Positions 17,780 through 26,859 are shown, numbered from the stretch's first letter. The stretch is DNA of 64,000 nt from Muribaculaceae bacterium (GCA_017557425.1 JAFYYU010000015.1:186001-250000), one strand, 5' to 3'. Program-made: numbers and translations. Notes: a model not told the origin generated them from the letters alone.

Positions 17780-19173
17780 ATCCCCTCGAGTTGACAGGTT
17801 TGACAGGTGACACCATCTGCGCCATCTCGACCCCGCCGGGCCGAGGCGGCATCGCTGTGGTCAGAGTGAGCGGCCCTCAGGCGCTCGACATCGTGCAGCG
17901 CCGCTGGCAAGGCAAGCCGTTGGCCGACATGGCCACACATACCGTCCACTTGGGGCATCTCATGGATTCCACGGGTGATGTGCTCGACCAGGCAGTGCTC
18001 ACAGTCTATCGTGCGCCCAATTCGTTCACGGGCGAGGACGTGGTGGAACTGGCATGCCACGGCTCGACATGGATTCAGCAGCAGGTCATCCAGACGCTTA
18101 TCGATGCGGGTTGCCGACTTGCCACAGCTGGCGAATTCACGCGCCGCGCGTTTGCCAACGGCCGTATGGACCTTTCGCAGGCCGAGGCCGTTGCCGACGT
18201 TATCGAGGCGCAGTCCCGTGCGGCACACCATGTGGCAATGAGCCAGATGCGCGGCCGCTACAGCGACGAACTGAAAGGCCTGCGCGACAAGCTGCTGCAC
18301 TTCGTGGCACTGATTGAACTGGAACTGGATTTCAGTGAAGAGGATGTAACCTTTGCCGACCGTAGCGAGGTAAGCACGCTGGCCCGCGACATCCACGCCC
18401 TGATCAGCCGCCTTGCCGATAGCTACAGCGACGGCAACGCCATCCGCAACGGCATGCCCGTCGCCATTGTGGGACAGACCAATGCCGGCAAATCCACCCT
18501 GCTCAATGCCCTGCTGCGTGACGACCGCGCCCTGGTGAGCAACATCCACGGCACCACGCGCGACACCATCGAAGACACTGTGGTTATGGGCGGGACGCTG
18601 TTCCGCTTCATCGACACAGCAGGCATACGCCAGTCGAGCGACACCGTTGAGCAGATGGGCATCGAGCGTACCTGGCAGGCTATCGATAAAGCCAACGTCG
18701 TGCTATGGGTTGTTGACGTCACCAGCGCCGACACCAGCATGGCCAGTGACATCCTATCACACTGCAACGGCAAAGCCCTCATCGCCGTACTCAACAAGAC
18801 CGACCTTGACGACGATTTCGCCGCGAGGAGTGAGCTCAACAACCTCCTGCCCGAGGGCACACCGGTTGTGGCCATCAGCGCCAAGAGCGAGAGCGATATC
18901 GAGGCCCTGCGCAATCTCATCGTCGAGACCGCCACCCTGCCCGACGTGGACAGCGACGCCGTCATCGTCACCAATGCCCGCCACTACCAAGCCCTGACCC
19001 GCGCCCGCGACGCCATTGCACGCGCCATCGACGGCCTGGACAACGGCCTGAGCGGCGACCTGCTCGACCAGGACATCCGCGAATGTCTCCACTGGCTCGG
19101 CGAAATCACCGGCGAAATCACCACCGACAACATCCTTGGCGAGATCTTCGCCCACTTCTGCGTCGGAAAGTAA
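17776..19173 (+). CDS. mnmE: tRNA uridine-5-carboxymethylaminomethyl modification GTPase MnmE
   Basis: A 465-residue GTPase that works with MnmG to modify U34 of certain tRNAs in the cytosol. Seen in order: the N-terminal folate-binding domain (DTICAISTPPGRGGIAVVRVSG), helical domain, the G domain with P-loop GQTNAGKSTLLNALL, switch region GTTRDTIED, DTAGIRQ and NKTD, and the C-terminal FCVGK that carries the family's essential cysteine. Length is normal. It is the last clear core gene before the integrase region. Confidence 0.97.
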   Translation: MNPLELTGLTGDTICAISTPPGRGGIAVVRVSGPQALDIVQRRWQGKPLADMATHTVHLGHLMDSTGDVLDQAVLTVYRAPNSFTGEDVVELACHGSTWIQQQVIQTLIDAGCRLATAGEFTRRAFANGRMDLSQAEAVADVIEAQSRAAHHVAMSQMRGRYSDELKGLRDKLLHFVALIELELDFSEEDVTFADRSEVSTLARDIHALISRLADSYSDGNAIRNGMPVAIVGQTNAGKSTLLNALLRDDRALVSNIHGTTRDTIEDTVVMGGTLFRFIDTAGIRQSSDTVEQMGIERTWQAIDKANVVLWVVDVTSADTSMASDILSHCNGKALIAVLNKTDLDDDFAARSELNNLLPEGTPVVAISAKSESDIEALRNLIVETATLPDVDSDAVIVTNARHYQALTRARDAIARAIDGLDNGLSGDLLDQDIRECLHWLGEITGEITTDNILGEIFAHFCVGK

Positions 19174-19266
19174 TTCTCTATAATACGCTGAAGAACAGAT
19201 GGTTACAAGTTTTGCAAAAGGGAATAAGCAATTTTTGATAAGTATTGACATTCAATAAGTTACACT

Positions 19267-19274
19267 TAGTTTTG
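19267..19274 (+). promoter_or_regulatory. Putative -7 element at the left edge of the accessory region
   Basis: TAGTTTTG followed by C, embedded in a 16-bp sequence that recurs before the 21203 gene; candidate promoter for the HTH-integrase pair. Confidence 0.45.
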
Positions 19275-19286
19275 CAAATAATCACA
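19271..19286 (+). repeat. 16-bp direct repeat, copy 1
   Basis: TTTGCAAATAATCACA, repeated exactly at 21174-21189. The two copies bracket the HTH and integrase genes. It may be a duplicated promoter/leader or a recombinase-related site. Confidence 0.6.
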
Positions 19287-19362
19287 CGATAAAATCGTCA
19301 TTTTTTCCACCTCATTCTTACTCATTTTCAGGGGTGTTGACAACACAACCAATTTTATTATT

Positions 19363-19394
19363 ATATACCGAGCCACTCTAATGTGGCCGTATAT
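19363..19394 (+). promoter_or_regulatory. Inverted repeat just upstream of the HTH gene
   Basis: ATATAC-CGAGCCAC and GTGGCCGTATAT form an imperfect palindrome that ends 3 bp before ATG 19398. It could be an operator or an RNA hairpin that hides the ribosome site. Confidence 0.5.
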
Positions 19395-19397
19395 AAT

Positions 19398-19997
19398 ATG
19401 TTCTTAAAAAACTACAAGTATTTTCATGATCCATTCGAAAGGCTGGACCAAAAATGGCAGTATGCAATTGCCAAAGGTTACCTGACAGTAACCGAGACAG
19501 CTGAACTATCAGGATTCAGCCGCCAGTATGTCAACAGCCAGATTTTATCGGGCAAGATCAAAAGCGTAAAAGGCCGTAATGGAACCATCGGAATTCGTGC
19601 AAGGGAATTCACGAAGTGGTATTCTTCACTAGACGTCCTTCCCTCATCTCCCATCGGGAAAAGCTCCTTTTCTCTGAAGGGGCTCATGAAGCAAATCAGA
19701 ATGGGAAGGGCTTGGGTACTGAAGTTTGCCAACAGGAATAATATCTCTTGCTATTATCTTGGCAAGTTCAGAAGATTTGACAAAGAGGAAGCTATTGCAG
19801 CCTGGGACAGAGAACGCTTTCTGTATCAAAAATGGATCACTGTGGAAGAGGCAACGCTCAACATGGAGATCACACAGCACGAGCTGTACATGCTCGTCGC
19901 CACTCACCTGGTAAGGACAAGGAAGATGGAATGCGTCCTCCACTATCTCAAGAGTGACATCGCAAAAAATATAGAAAGGAGGCAACACCATGTATAG
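19398..19997 (+). CDS. Excisionase-like helix-turn-helix protein
   Basis: About 199 residues from MFLKNYKYF; a GTG at 19383 adds five residues. Residues about 23-60 (GYLTVTETAELSGFSRQYVNSQILSGKIKSVK) match the MerR/excisionase-type HTH that recombination directionality factors use, and a second HTH-like stretch (WITVEEATLNMEITQHELYML) lies near residue 150. It overlaps the recombinase gene by 8 bp. I infer that it regulates or directs the recombinase. Confidence 0.65.
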   Translation: MFLKNYKYFHDPFERLDQKWQYAIAKGYLTVTETAELSGFSRQYVNSQILSGKIKSVKGRNGTIGIRAREFTKWYSSLDVLPSSPIGKSSFSLKGLMKQIRMGRAWVLKFANRNNISCYYLGKFRRFDKEEAIAAWDRERFLYQKWITVEEATLNMEITQHELYMLVATHLVRTRKMECVLHYLKSDIAKNIERRQHHV

Positions 19998-21105
19998 AGT
20001 TGCATTGAGATACAAATCAAAAAGAGGTGACACCATGAAGTCTGTCTACCTTGAGTTCAGACCTTCCATTACTGATATTCGGGGCCATGTCATCAGATAT
20101 GAGTTCCTGAACCTTGAGCTCTATACGAAGCCGAAAAACGCTATTCAAAAACAGCATAACAAGGTGATTGAGGAAGTTGCGGAGGAAATCCGATGCAAGA
20201 GGTATCTACAGTTGGTGAGAAGGGACTTCTCTTTTATCTCGAAAGACAATCTGGATGGTGACTTTTTGGAGTATTTCAGAATGAATGGTGACTATCATGG
20301 TCCAAAGTACGAATGCGCGAGGCTCCACTTCGAGAAATTCTGTAACCACAAATGCGCATTCAAGGATATTAACGGTGCTTTGTGTAATAAGTACAGAGCA
20401 TATCTTTTGAGAGACACAAAGCTGCACGACGGAGAAAAGGAGCTGTCACATAATACAGCAAGTGCCTACTTCAATGTGTTCTTGAGTTTGGTCAAGCTTG
20501 CGTTCGTGGATCATGTCCTTGACGAGGATTACACAAAATATGTGAGACCAATCAGATGGAACCATGACACCCAGAAGGAGTACTTAAGCATCAACGAGGT
20601 ACATCTGCTAGAGCAAACTCCATACGAGAAGTGCCCAGAACTGAGGAGAGCATGCCTCCTTTCCATCTACACAGGTCTAAGAAGGAGCGATGTACTGAAA
20701 TTACATTGGGAGCAAATTGTAGACAGATCGACTCAGAACACCTATATTGAGATCAAGATGTCGAAGACAGACCGCTTCGTCCAGCTTCCTCTCTCAAGGG
20801 CCGCCATAAATATCTTGGGAGAAAGGCAGAATGAAGGATTGGTGTTTACGAAACTGACAGAAAGCATTCTGAATACACATCTTTCGAGGTGGCTCAAAAC
20901 AGCGGGTATCAACAAACATATCACGTTTCATTGCTTTAGGCACACTTTTGCCATGATGCTTCAGGAACTGGGCACAGGAATATACGTCATCTCCAACCTG
21001 CTCGGTCACAAAAATGTATCAAGCACTCAGCTTTATGCCAAGATGAAAAGCAGTGATGCGCAAGAGGCAATTGACAGGATGGATAAAGCCTATGAAATGA
21101 AATAA
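19990..21105 (+). CDS. Tyrosine recombinase/integrase
   Basis: A 371-residue site-specific recombinase. The N-terminal arm and SAM-like core-binding domain are followed by the catalytic domain with all the expected residues: Arg in YTGLRRSDVL, Lys in MSKTDRF, HCFRHTFA (His-x-x-Arg), GHKNVSSTQ and the nucleophile Tyr in QLYAKM. The start at 19990 has a strong AGGAGG site; ATG 20035 with AGAGGTG is an alternative. It lies next to mnmE with an excisionase-like gene, so it marks the integration end of a mobile element. No att site pair could be fixed. Confidence 0.95.
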   Translation: MYRVALRYKSKRGDTMKSVYLEFRPSITDIRGHVIRYEFLNLELYTKPKNAIQKQHNKVIEEVAEEIRCKRYLQLVRRDFSFISKDNLDGDFLEYFRMNGDYHGPKYECARLHFEKFCNHKCAFKDINGALCNKYRAYLLRDTKLHDGEKELSHNTASAYFNVFLSLVKLAFVDHVLDEDYTKYVRPIRWNHDTQKEYLSINEVHLLEQTPYEKCPELRRACLLSIYTGLRRSDVLKLHWEQIVDRSTQNTYIEIKMSKTDRFVQLPLSRAAINILGERQNEGLVFTKLTESILNTHLSRWLKTAGINKHITFHCFRHTFAMMLQELGTGIYVISNLLGHKNVSSTQLYAKMKSSDAQEAIDRMDKAYEMK

Positions 21106-21162
21106 GTTATAATTGATTAAAAAATAAGAGTAAGGGCTTCTAATCTTTTGCCATACAGAATA

Positions 21163-21181
21163 TAATCATTAACTTTGCAAA
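21163..21181 (+). repeat. 19-bp promoter-region repeat, copy 1
   Basis: TAATCATTAACTTTGCAAA, found again exactly at 25356-25374. It includes the -7 box TAACTTTG (21170-21177) of the 21203 gene. Confidence 0.65.
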
Positions 21182-21189
21182 TAATCACA
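21174..21189 (+). repeat. 16-bp direct repeat, copy 2
   Basis: TTTGCAAATAATCACA, the second copy of 19271-19286; overlaps the promoter of the next gene. Confidence 0.6.
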
Positions 21190-21202
21190 GACACAAAAAA
21201 GT

Positions 21203-22180
21203 ATGGAAGATAAAGATAAAGCCCTTATAGAACAAACCCAGTCGTATATCTATTCTTTGATCGACCAGACAATTAAAATATGGGTAGTTGACGACGAGCT
21301 TCGAAAGAGAATGCCGGCAGTGCTGATTGAGCAGTACAAGTGCTACATATCATCACTGTTCGGCATTCCCGTGATGCTGTGTTACCCGAAGGAAGTGAAA
21401 ACACTAACCCCGGCACAGATACAGCGACATATGCAGATCATGTCAGATAAGTGCGGTATCATTAGTATTATTGTTATCAGAGACGTCCCATCATACAACA
21501 TCCAGCGTCTTATCCACCAGCGCGTGAACTTCATCATTGTCGGGAAACAAATGTTCGTCCCTTCCCTGCTGATGGATCTTAGAAAACTGCCTCAGACAGG
21601 CAAAGACATAAAGGAAGAAATTCCTGCATTGGCACAGTGCCTGATACTACACAGTATCATCTTTGGACCGCTATGGATTAGTGTCAATGAAATCATGGAA
21701 GCGTTTGACGTTTCCTATTCGACAGCTAACAGGGCTGTAAGATGGCTCAAATCGAAAGAACTGGTCTTAGTGTCAAGAGGTGAGGAAAAGAAAGTGCAGA
21801 TGATGAAATCAGGAAGAAGCCTGTGGGAGTCCTGCATTGCATATCTAAGTTCTCCGATAGAGAAAGTAGTATATTCTGATGAAAGGCCCGATGGTGCATT
21901 ACTGACTGGAATGGATGCTGTACGCCATTATACCAATTCGGCTAATACAAATGAAGGGACACGCTACGCTATCAGCAAAAGCCAATTATCTGAGATTACG
22001 GTTTTCGATGAAAAAGGGAACCATCCATATTCATTAGAGGTATGGAAATACAATCCAAAGTCGCTAAGCCAATCCATTGTTGTTGACATCCTTTCTTTAT
22101 ACATTTGCCAGACGTCAAACAGCGATGAAAAATTAACGAATGTACTGGAAAACTTCATGGATAGATATTTTCGTCTCTGA
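21203..22180 (+). CDS. Winged-helix regulator-like protein of the mobile region
   Basis: A 325-residue protein. Residues about 165-205 (WISVNEIMEAFDVSYSTANRAVRWLKSKELVLVSRGEEKK) form a clear winged helix-turn-helix. The N-terminal 150 residues are mixed alpha/beta (LCYPKEVKTLTPAQIQRHMQIM, IISIIVIRDVPSYNIQRLI) and the C-terminus (VYSDERPDGALLTGMDAVRHY) resembles AbiEi-like or COG4861-like regulators, but I cannot assign a family firmly. It has its own TAACTTTG promoter and follows the integrase. It may be an antitoxin-type or element regulator. Confidence 0.6.
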   Translation: MEDKDKALIEQTQSYIYSLIDQTIKIWVVDDELRKRMPAVLIEQYKCYISSLFGIPVMLCYPKEVKTLTPAQIQRHMQIMSDKCGIISIIVIRDVPSYNIQRLIHQRVNFIIVGKQMFVPSLLMDLRKLPQTGKDIKEEIPALAQCLILHSIIFGPLWISVNEIMEAFDVSYSTANRAVRWLKSKELVLVSRGEEKKVQMMKSGRSLWESCIAYLSSPIEKVVYSDERPDGALLTGMDAVRHYTNSANTNEGTRYAISKSQLSEITVFDEKGNHPYSLEVWKYNPKSLSQSIVVDILSLYICQTSNSDEKLTNVLENFMDRYFRL

Positions 22181-22697
22181 CAGATATGCTTTATTTTTAT
22201 TCGAATAATATAATGGCATTTAAAAAACTGGATTTTTGAAAGTTGGAGAAGTGACTCAATCAAGAAAAAATCGAGTTTTAGGTTTAAGTTTAATCATGTA
22301 TTATACATGCCATTAATTAGAAACTAAACTCTGAGACATTCATGCAAGTTTAAGTTTACCTTTATATGCATATTAGACTCTTTAAAATTAAAAAACTTAA
22401 ACCCAAACCTTTTATCAACTGTTTTTTCTGACTGAACACTAAATCAAATAGTTGAGTAACCTCCTCAAATCTAATCACATAAATGTATCAGTGAGTTATG
22501 AACACTTGGTACAGATATGAATTACTACTAAAGCCTGCCAACAGCAGCTATTTTATAGGCTAGCTCCTTTTCTCATACTATCTAAAACTGCCCATGGAGG
22601 ATAATAGGTTGCATTGTTGGGAACAATTGATTTAGTGATAAATATGAAGAATCAATGTCGTCATTCACTCGTTTATATATTTCCCCTCCTTACTCTA
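22181..22697. other. AT-rich non-coding stretch
   Basis: No gene is supported. An inverted-repeat pair (GGTTTAAGTTTA near 22283 and AAACTTAAACCCAAACCT near 22400) and a direct copy of AAGTTTAAGTTTA are the only structure seen. A hydrophobic 64-residue frame at 22614-22808 overlaps the ATPase fragment on the other strand and is not credible. Confidence 0.5.
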
Positions 22698-22928
22698 TTA
22701 GTTACAACCTTTAAATTCATCTTCAAAGTAAGGGATGGCCCCATACTTCCTTTCCAGATAATTCTTCTCGTAGTTGCTGTCTTTTCTGGGTTTTGCCCCA
22801 TTGTCTAATGTGATATTCATCATCGATGTTAGTTTCGTAGAATAATGCGTTTTTGCTGTCTTCTCTACAAATATCACCTGATCTCGTCTCAGCAATTTCT
22901 TCGATAACATATTAATACAATAGTCCGT
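22698..22928 (-). pseudogene. C-terminal fragment of an AAA ATPase (abortive-infection/RloC-like family)
   Basis: The minus strand encodes NMLSKKLLRRDQVIFVEKT...SNYEKNYLERKYGAIPYFEDEF. This is the characteristic C-terminal end of the AAA_15-type ATP-binding proteins of phage-defence loci, with LLRRDQ-I-FVEK and YL-GKYGAIP. The frame stays open upstream of the ATG at 22910 until it meets the IS4-type element, so the rest of the gene was lost or displaced. The Walker motifs are absent and the fragment cannot function as an ATPase. Confidence 0.7.
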
Positions 22929-22954
22929 TAAAAAATCGATATATGGCGAAACGG

Positions 22955-24178
22955 CTATGCCGCGCCGCCAAAGAGTTCATTGAAAATCTGAGTAATTAAA
23001 GTTTGGTTCGGTCGGTATCGGGACACGTCTAAAATTCGCTTGGCCATGAACGTGTTGGTCATCAGCAGTTTGAACTTGGACATGGAATATTCCATTCCCC
23101 GTTCCTTCATCATGACCTTTGCCAGGATGAGCGAGGCGAAAGATGCATTGAATGCACAGTCGAGTTTGTTGGCATCCCTTGTCTGCGAGTGTGTCAGCCC
23201 GCAATACTGCTTAGCATCACGGAAGCAGAACTCGATCTGGAACCTTGTCCTATAGAAGTCCAGGACTTCCTCGCCCGTGAGCGAGGTGTCGGTGGAGAAG
23301 AACAGCTTGTGCTTGCCTGTGGGCATGATCCAGATGACAAGCCGCACCGTGCACTTCAGCGCCTTAGAGTAGGCCAGCAGCGTGTAGGCCTTGCCCGGCA
23401 GCCCGTCCACGACGAGGGGTGTCATCCTTGACATGTCGAGTTTGTTGACGTCGATCTTGCCGTCCTTTATCCTGGGGCGCCCCTTCTTGCCTGTTGGCCC
23501 TCCCTGATAGAGGTAGTACAGCACGGCATTGTCGCGGAAGCGGCTGATGAGGTGGAACCCTTGGGCACGGATGCCTTCATAGAAGGTGCGGGTCGAGAAG
23601 AAGGCGTCGGCAACGACAAGGTCGGTCAGCTTGAGCAGTTCCTTGCGGTAGCGCTTGATGACCGCTATATAGTGGTCCGCCAGCGTCTTGTTGCGCTTCT
23701 TGAGTTCGAAGTTCCCCGGTGTCTGGTGGGCACGCAGCATCATGCAGTTGTGGGCGTCGATATCTATCAGCCCCAACCCCATGATCTCAAGCCCGTGCTT
23801 GACGGCACCCGCACATCCCGACCAGAAGCGACCGATATGCGGAGTCTTCTTGCCCGCCTTGCTGATGTAGCTGGGTTCGATGGCGATGGCCTTGCGACCC
23901 TCGGTGCCGAAGTAGCGCAGGGCAAGAGCGGCGTTGAAGCGCAGCCAGTTCAGGCTCTTCGAGCGCAGCCGCCCGAAGTTCTGGCGGTAGCACTGTTCGC
24001 AGTGTCTGCCGTAGCGGCCCATTTGGGTGAAGTTTATCTTGCCTGGTATGACCATGTATAAAAGTAGTACCTCGATGATGACTGACTCAAAACTTTTGCT
24101 TAACTTTGACGCGCAATCGTGCAAGGCCTCCTTGCAGATGCCCGTATATTGGTCGAGTGCTTCTGAAATATATCTCAT
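22955..24178 (-). mobile_element. IS4-type DDE transposase
   Basis: A 407-residue transposase. The C-terminal YREK signature is intact (FYRTRFQIEFCFRDAK) and the earlier acidic residue lies in LVVADAFFSTRTFYEG, so the DDE triad appears complete. An N-terminal Cys-rich patch (RHCEQCYRQNF) and GRPRIKDGKID are also visible. GC content is clearly higher than that of the flanks. Terminal inverted repeats could not be settled by eye; the element's left end lies near 22930 and the right end between 24180 and 24300. It interrupts an AAA ATPase gene. Confidence 0.9.
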
Positions 24179-24299
24179 ATCTTAGCAGTGTTTGGCGACC
24201 ACTAAGTTACTGAATATCAGGCACTTGACCAAATTTTATCAGTTATATATTGTTAAAATAACTCATTGATTTTCAAATATTTAAATTAATTATTAACTA

Positions 24300-25050
24300 A
24301 GTATTGTTAATAAGGGAACAAAAGAAAACCTCTAGCTCCCCGACCTACCCGACTGGCAAGACGGGCATGTCATACAACTGTGGTGAAAGTCCATACTGGG
24401 CGTAGTTACCGACAGACCCAATAGCGACTTACAGGTTTCAAGCGGCAAGGCTTGGGAGAAAGGAGGCAATAGCGAAATCGTGGCTTGACGAACAAAAATC
24501 AGATATTAAAGCGTACCGAGCGGTCAAGTTGGCAAATGGTAACGATGCACTCAAAAGTGAGCCGTAATCTTGATGTTTAAATCTGGCGAGTAAACGATGA
24601 GAGATGTATGTCTTATCCCAGAAGGTATAGATGACTCATAAGGGATAGTAAAAAAGAATGCCGAAAAATCAGGAGTAGTTGAATTTGTGGACTGTGAGTC
24701 AATCAAAAACGAAGGACTGAATGGTTTGCAACATCAACTGAGAATGTATATTCCGCTATGAATTACTGACGAGGTGCAATAGCTGAAACGCACATGATGT
24801 TTCTTCCGCAGAGATAGGTACAATCAGTCCTCAGCATAAGTTAAGGAAGGTGGAGACGGTTACATCGGCTAAGCGTCACTCCTATAATAGTGGTTATCAA
24901 ACGCGGCCCAGTTCCCACCGCTCCCTAACTTTAATTTGTAACATAAATCGCGGTCGCACTTGTCGACCAGGCCTGCAGGCGATGGCTTTGCATCGCCCAG
25001 ATAGGCAAGACAGGCAGATACCTAGCATCGGTCGAGCCGACTAGGATGCT
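24300..25050 (+). ncRNA. Large structured RNA candidate, possibly a group II intron remnant
   Basis: About 750 bp with no credible reading frame but many ribozyme-like features: GTGGTGAAAGTCCA, GCGTACCGAGCGGTCAAG, short G-rich/C-rich complementary segments and many GAAA and GCAA tetraloop-like sites. This resembles the 5' domain I of bacterial group II introns. I could not find a recognisable domain V and no reverse-transcriptase frame is present, so it would be a deleted or ORF-less form. A different structured RNA class is possible. Confidence 0.4.
25021..25045 (+). repeat. Strong two-part hairpin at the end of the structured region
   Basis: CCTAG (25021-25025) pairs with CTAGG (25041-25045), and within it TCGG pairs with CCGA around the loop TCGAG. 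Another hairpin, GGCGATG/CATCGCC, lies at 24978-24997. Confidence 0.6.
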
Positions 25051-25068
25051 ACCGCCATGGCCCAGTTT

Positions 25069-25287
25069 TCAGGCGACGGTATTGTTGTCATTGTCATTAT
25101 CGTAATAGATAAAGCCGTAGGACTTGAACTCCATCATCTTTTTACCGCTTGCGTAATAGATGCAATAGGAACCGTGCTGATCCTCGTCAATGCTGGGCGT
25201 TAGAATTCCGTTTTTGTCCCTCATGCGGATGGTATTGCCAGACAGCAAGTCTATCACCGCGCTCTCGCTTAACAGCAGCCCGGGCAA
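25069..25287 (-). pseudogene. Protein-coding remnant, unknown family
   Basis: About 72 residues from a TTG, with sensible composition (ESAVIDLLSGNTIRMRDKNG, YCIYYASGKKMMEFKSYGF) and an acidic Asn-Asp tail. The same frame continues upstream (FNPNRTSSLPG) until a stop, without an ATG, so this looks like the 3' end of a gene whose beginning is lost. No family is recognised. It ends against the structured RNA region. Confidence 0.35.
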
Positions 25288-25355
25288 CGAGGATGTGCGG
25301 TTTGGGTTGAACGTGTGAGAACGATTTTATAATTGAAAATTTGTTGATTAAAAGT

Positions 25356-25374
25356 TAATCATTAACTTTGCAAA
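25356..25374 (+). promoter_or_regulatory. Promoter of the DUF4747-like/4-TM pair, within 19-bp repeat copy 2
   Basis: TAATCATTAACTTTGCAAA repeats 21163-21181 exactly. The -7 box TAACTTTG is at 25363-25370, 22 bp before METERQQ, which rules out the ATG at 25368. Confidence 0.7.
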
Positions 25375-25391
25375 CCAAAAAAAATTGGAGG

Positions 25392-26231
25392 ATGGAAACA
25401 GAACGACAACAATACTGCAGGGTAAAAATATTCAATATTGTCTTATATCCCGAAACGGATCAGGTAAGAGACAACTATATTGGATTGTTCCGTCACATAT
25501 TTGATGATGGTATTTTAATATCGACATTTGGAGACCGAGCTACCCATATCCGCACACTATATGGTCCTGATGAAAACGGAGTTTTTCATGGCGATTTCTC
25601 CAATGCGATATATATCAAGCCAGACTCTGATGCGATAGATAGGAATACCAATCAGATTGTGCCTTCAGCCACAGATCCGAATAAAGGGCTTAGCGTTAAG
25701 ATTTGGCCATATATTTTTGTGCCTGAGTTTCATCGTATAGCCGTTATTGAACCTTTCCCTGATAAGCAGGTTTTGAAATTCTTAAAGAAGGCCATTGAGC
25801 AATATCGAGATGTTGACTCATTTGAAGTCACTTTAGAGAAGGATAGAGGCGTGTTGGAACGCATTCTTAATGCACCAGCCTTGTCAAGGTTAGAGGTCAA
25901 TATTTCATATACCAACAATGACAACCACGAGGACTGGGCTGAAGCGATTGATAACCAAATGCGTCAGAGTAATGCAAGGACATCTAAAACAGTTGTAACA
26001 GGAACGAAGCGAAATCCTATTGACATACGGCAGAGTGAGATGCTTCAAGCTTATGTTAGACTGAGCGGTTCCAATGGTCATACTATAGCCACAATATACG
26101 ATGATGATGTGCCTGAAAGGATTGACACCTCGGAGCATCCCATGGTCAAAACCATCCCATACTATGGCAATTCGCCAACCTATGCGGTTTTTGATTTTAT
26201 CAGACGTTTAGCAAGAGGTGAAAATGGGTAA
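25392..26231 (+). CDS. DUF4747-like protein
   Basis: About 279 residues from METERQQY, preceded by a GGAGG site. The stretch VEVTLEKD...LERILNAPALSRLEVNISYTNNDN, with a preceding hydrophobic strand pattern, resembles the DUF4747 family (a conserved Arg-Leu-x-x-Leu-x-(I/V) followed by Asn and Asp). There is no signal peptide or membrane helix. It overlaps the next, four-helix membrane gene by 8 bp. The pair looks like a sensor plus membrane effector, such as RexA/RexB, but that is inference from architecture. Confidence 0.55.
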   Translation: METERQQYCRVKIFNIVLYPETDQVRDNYIGLFRHIFDDGILISTFGDRATHIRTLYGPDENGVFHGDFSNAIYIKPDSDAIDRNTNQIVPSATDPNKGLSVKIWPYIFVPEFHRIAVIEPFPDKQVLKFLKKAIEQYRDVDSFEVTLEKDRGVLERILNAPALSRLEVNISYTNNDNHEDWAEAIDNQMRQSNARTSKTVVTGTKRNPIDIRQSEMLQAYVRLSGSNGHTIATIYDDDVPERIDTSEHPMVKTIPYYGNSPTYAVFDFIRRLARGENG

Positions 26232-26859
26232 GAAAATTACAAGTCCAGGTTGGAGCGCGGTATTTCAATGCTATACTTTACATAACTTGCGCCGCTCAGT
26301 TGTATGGCCGCTAATTATCACATTATTAGTGGTTTTATGCTCAATGGCATCGACTGAATCCCCAACAATACTTATTGATGCTGTGGCGACGTTATCTCTA
26401 ACCATAGCACCCACAGTTCTTGGATTCACTCTTGCGGGTTATGCTTTGATGATGGGAATGTCAGGCTCAAAGGTCATGCAACCCATTCTGGACGGGGAAA
26501 AGCCAACATTGTTTCAAAAGTTGAACTCGACATTTGCCATCGTGCTTGGTGCGTCTTTTATAACTACTTTGGTTTGTGTGTTTATCAAGATTGGCATGAG
26601 TTTCGTTGGTCACCTTGGCGCGCTTAATTATAACTTGAAAATTTGCATTAAGGCATTTACTTTGTTTTCGCTGGTTTTCCTATTGATTTACACGATTTTC
26701 TCAATCAAGGATATAACAATCAATATCTTCAATTTTGGTCAATTCGCTCAAACATACCATGATGTCCATCCAGACGACGAACGTGCTGCAGGAGACATTA
26801 TTGTCATTAAAGAGAATCTTCTGATGCGCTTCCTCGATCGATTTAGAAAGAAATCGTAA
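26224..26859 (+). CDS. Four-helix inner-membrane protein paired with the DUF4747-like gene
   Basis: About 211 residues from MGKKITSPGW (a GTG at 26218 is possible; AGAGGTG serves as its ribosome site). Hydrophobic helices lie at about 26-44, 48-72, 101-124 and 136-160, followed by a soluble tail of about 50 residues (HDVHPDDERAAGD). It overlaps the upstream gene, so they form one translational unit. No family is recognised. In context, a pore-forming or membrane-perturbing effector is plausible but unproven. Confidence 0.65.
   Translation: MGKKITSPGWSAVFQCYTLHNLRRSVVWPLIITLLVVLCSMASTESPTILIDAVATLSLTIAPTVLGFTLAGYALMMGMSGSKVMQPILDGEKPTLFQKLNSTFAIVLGASFITTLVCVFIKIGMSFVGHLGALNYNLKICIKAFTLFSLVFLLIYTIFSIKDITINIFNFGQFAQTYHDVHPDDERAAGDIIVIKENLLMRFLDRFRKKS

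Noticed and set aside
17764-18549. Minus-strand frame opposite mnmE
   Set aside because: Shadow of a conserved gene.
22614-22808. 64-residue hydrophobic plus-strand frame
   Set aside because: Antisense to the AAA ATPase fragment, which has recognisable family motifs.
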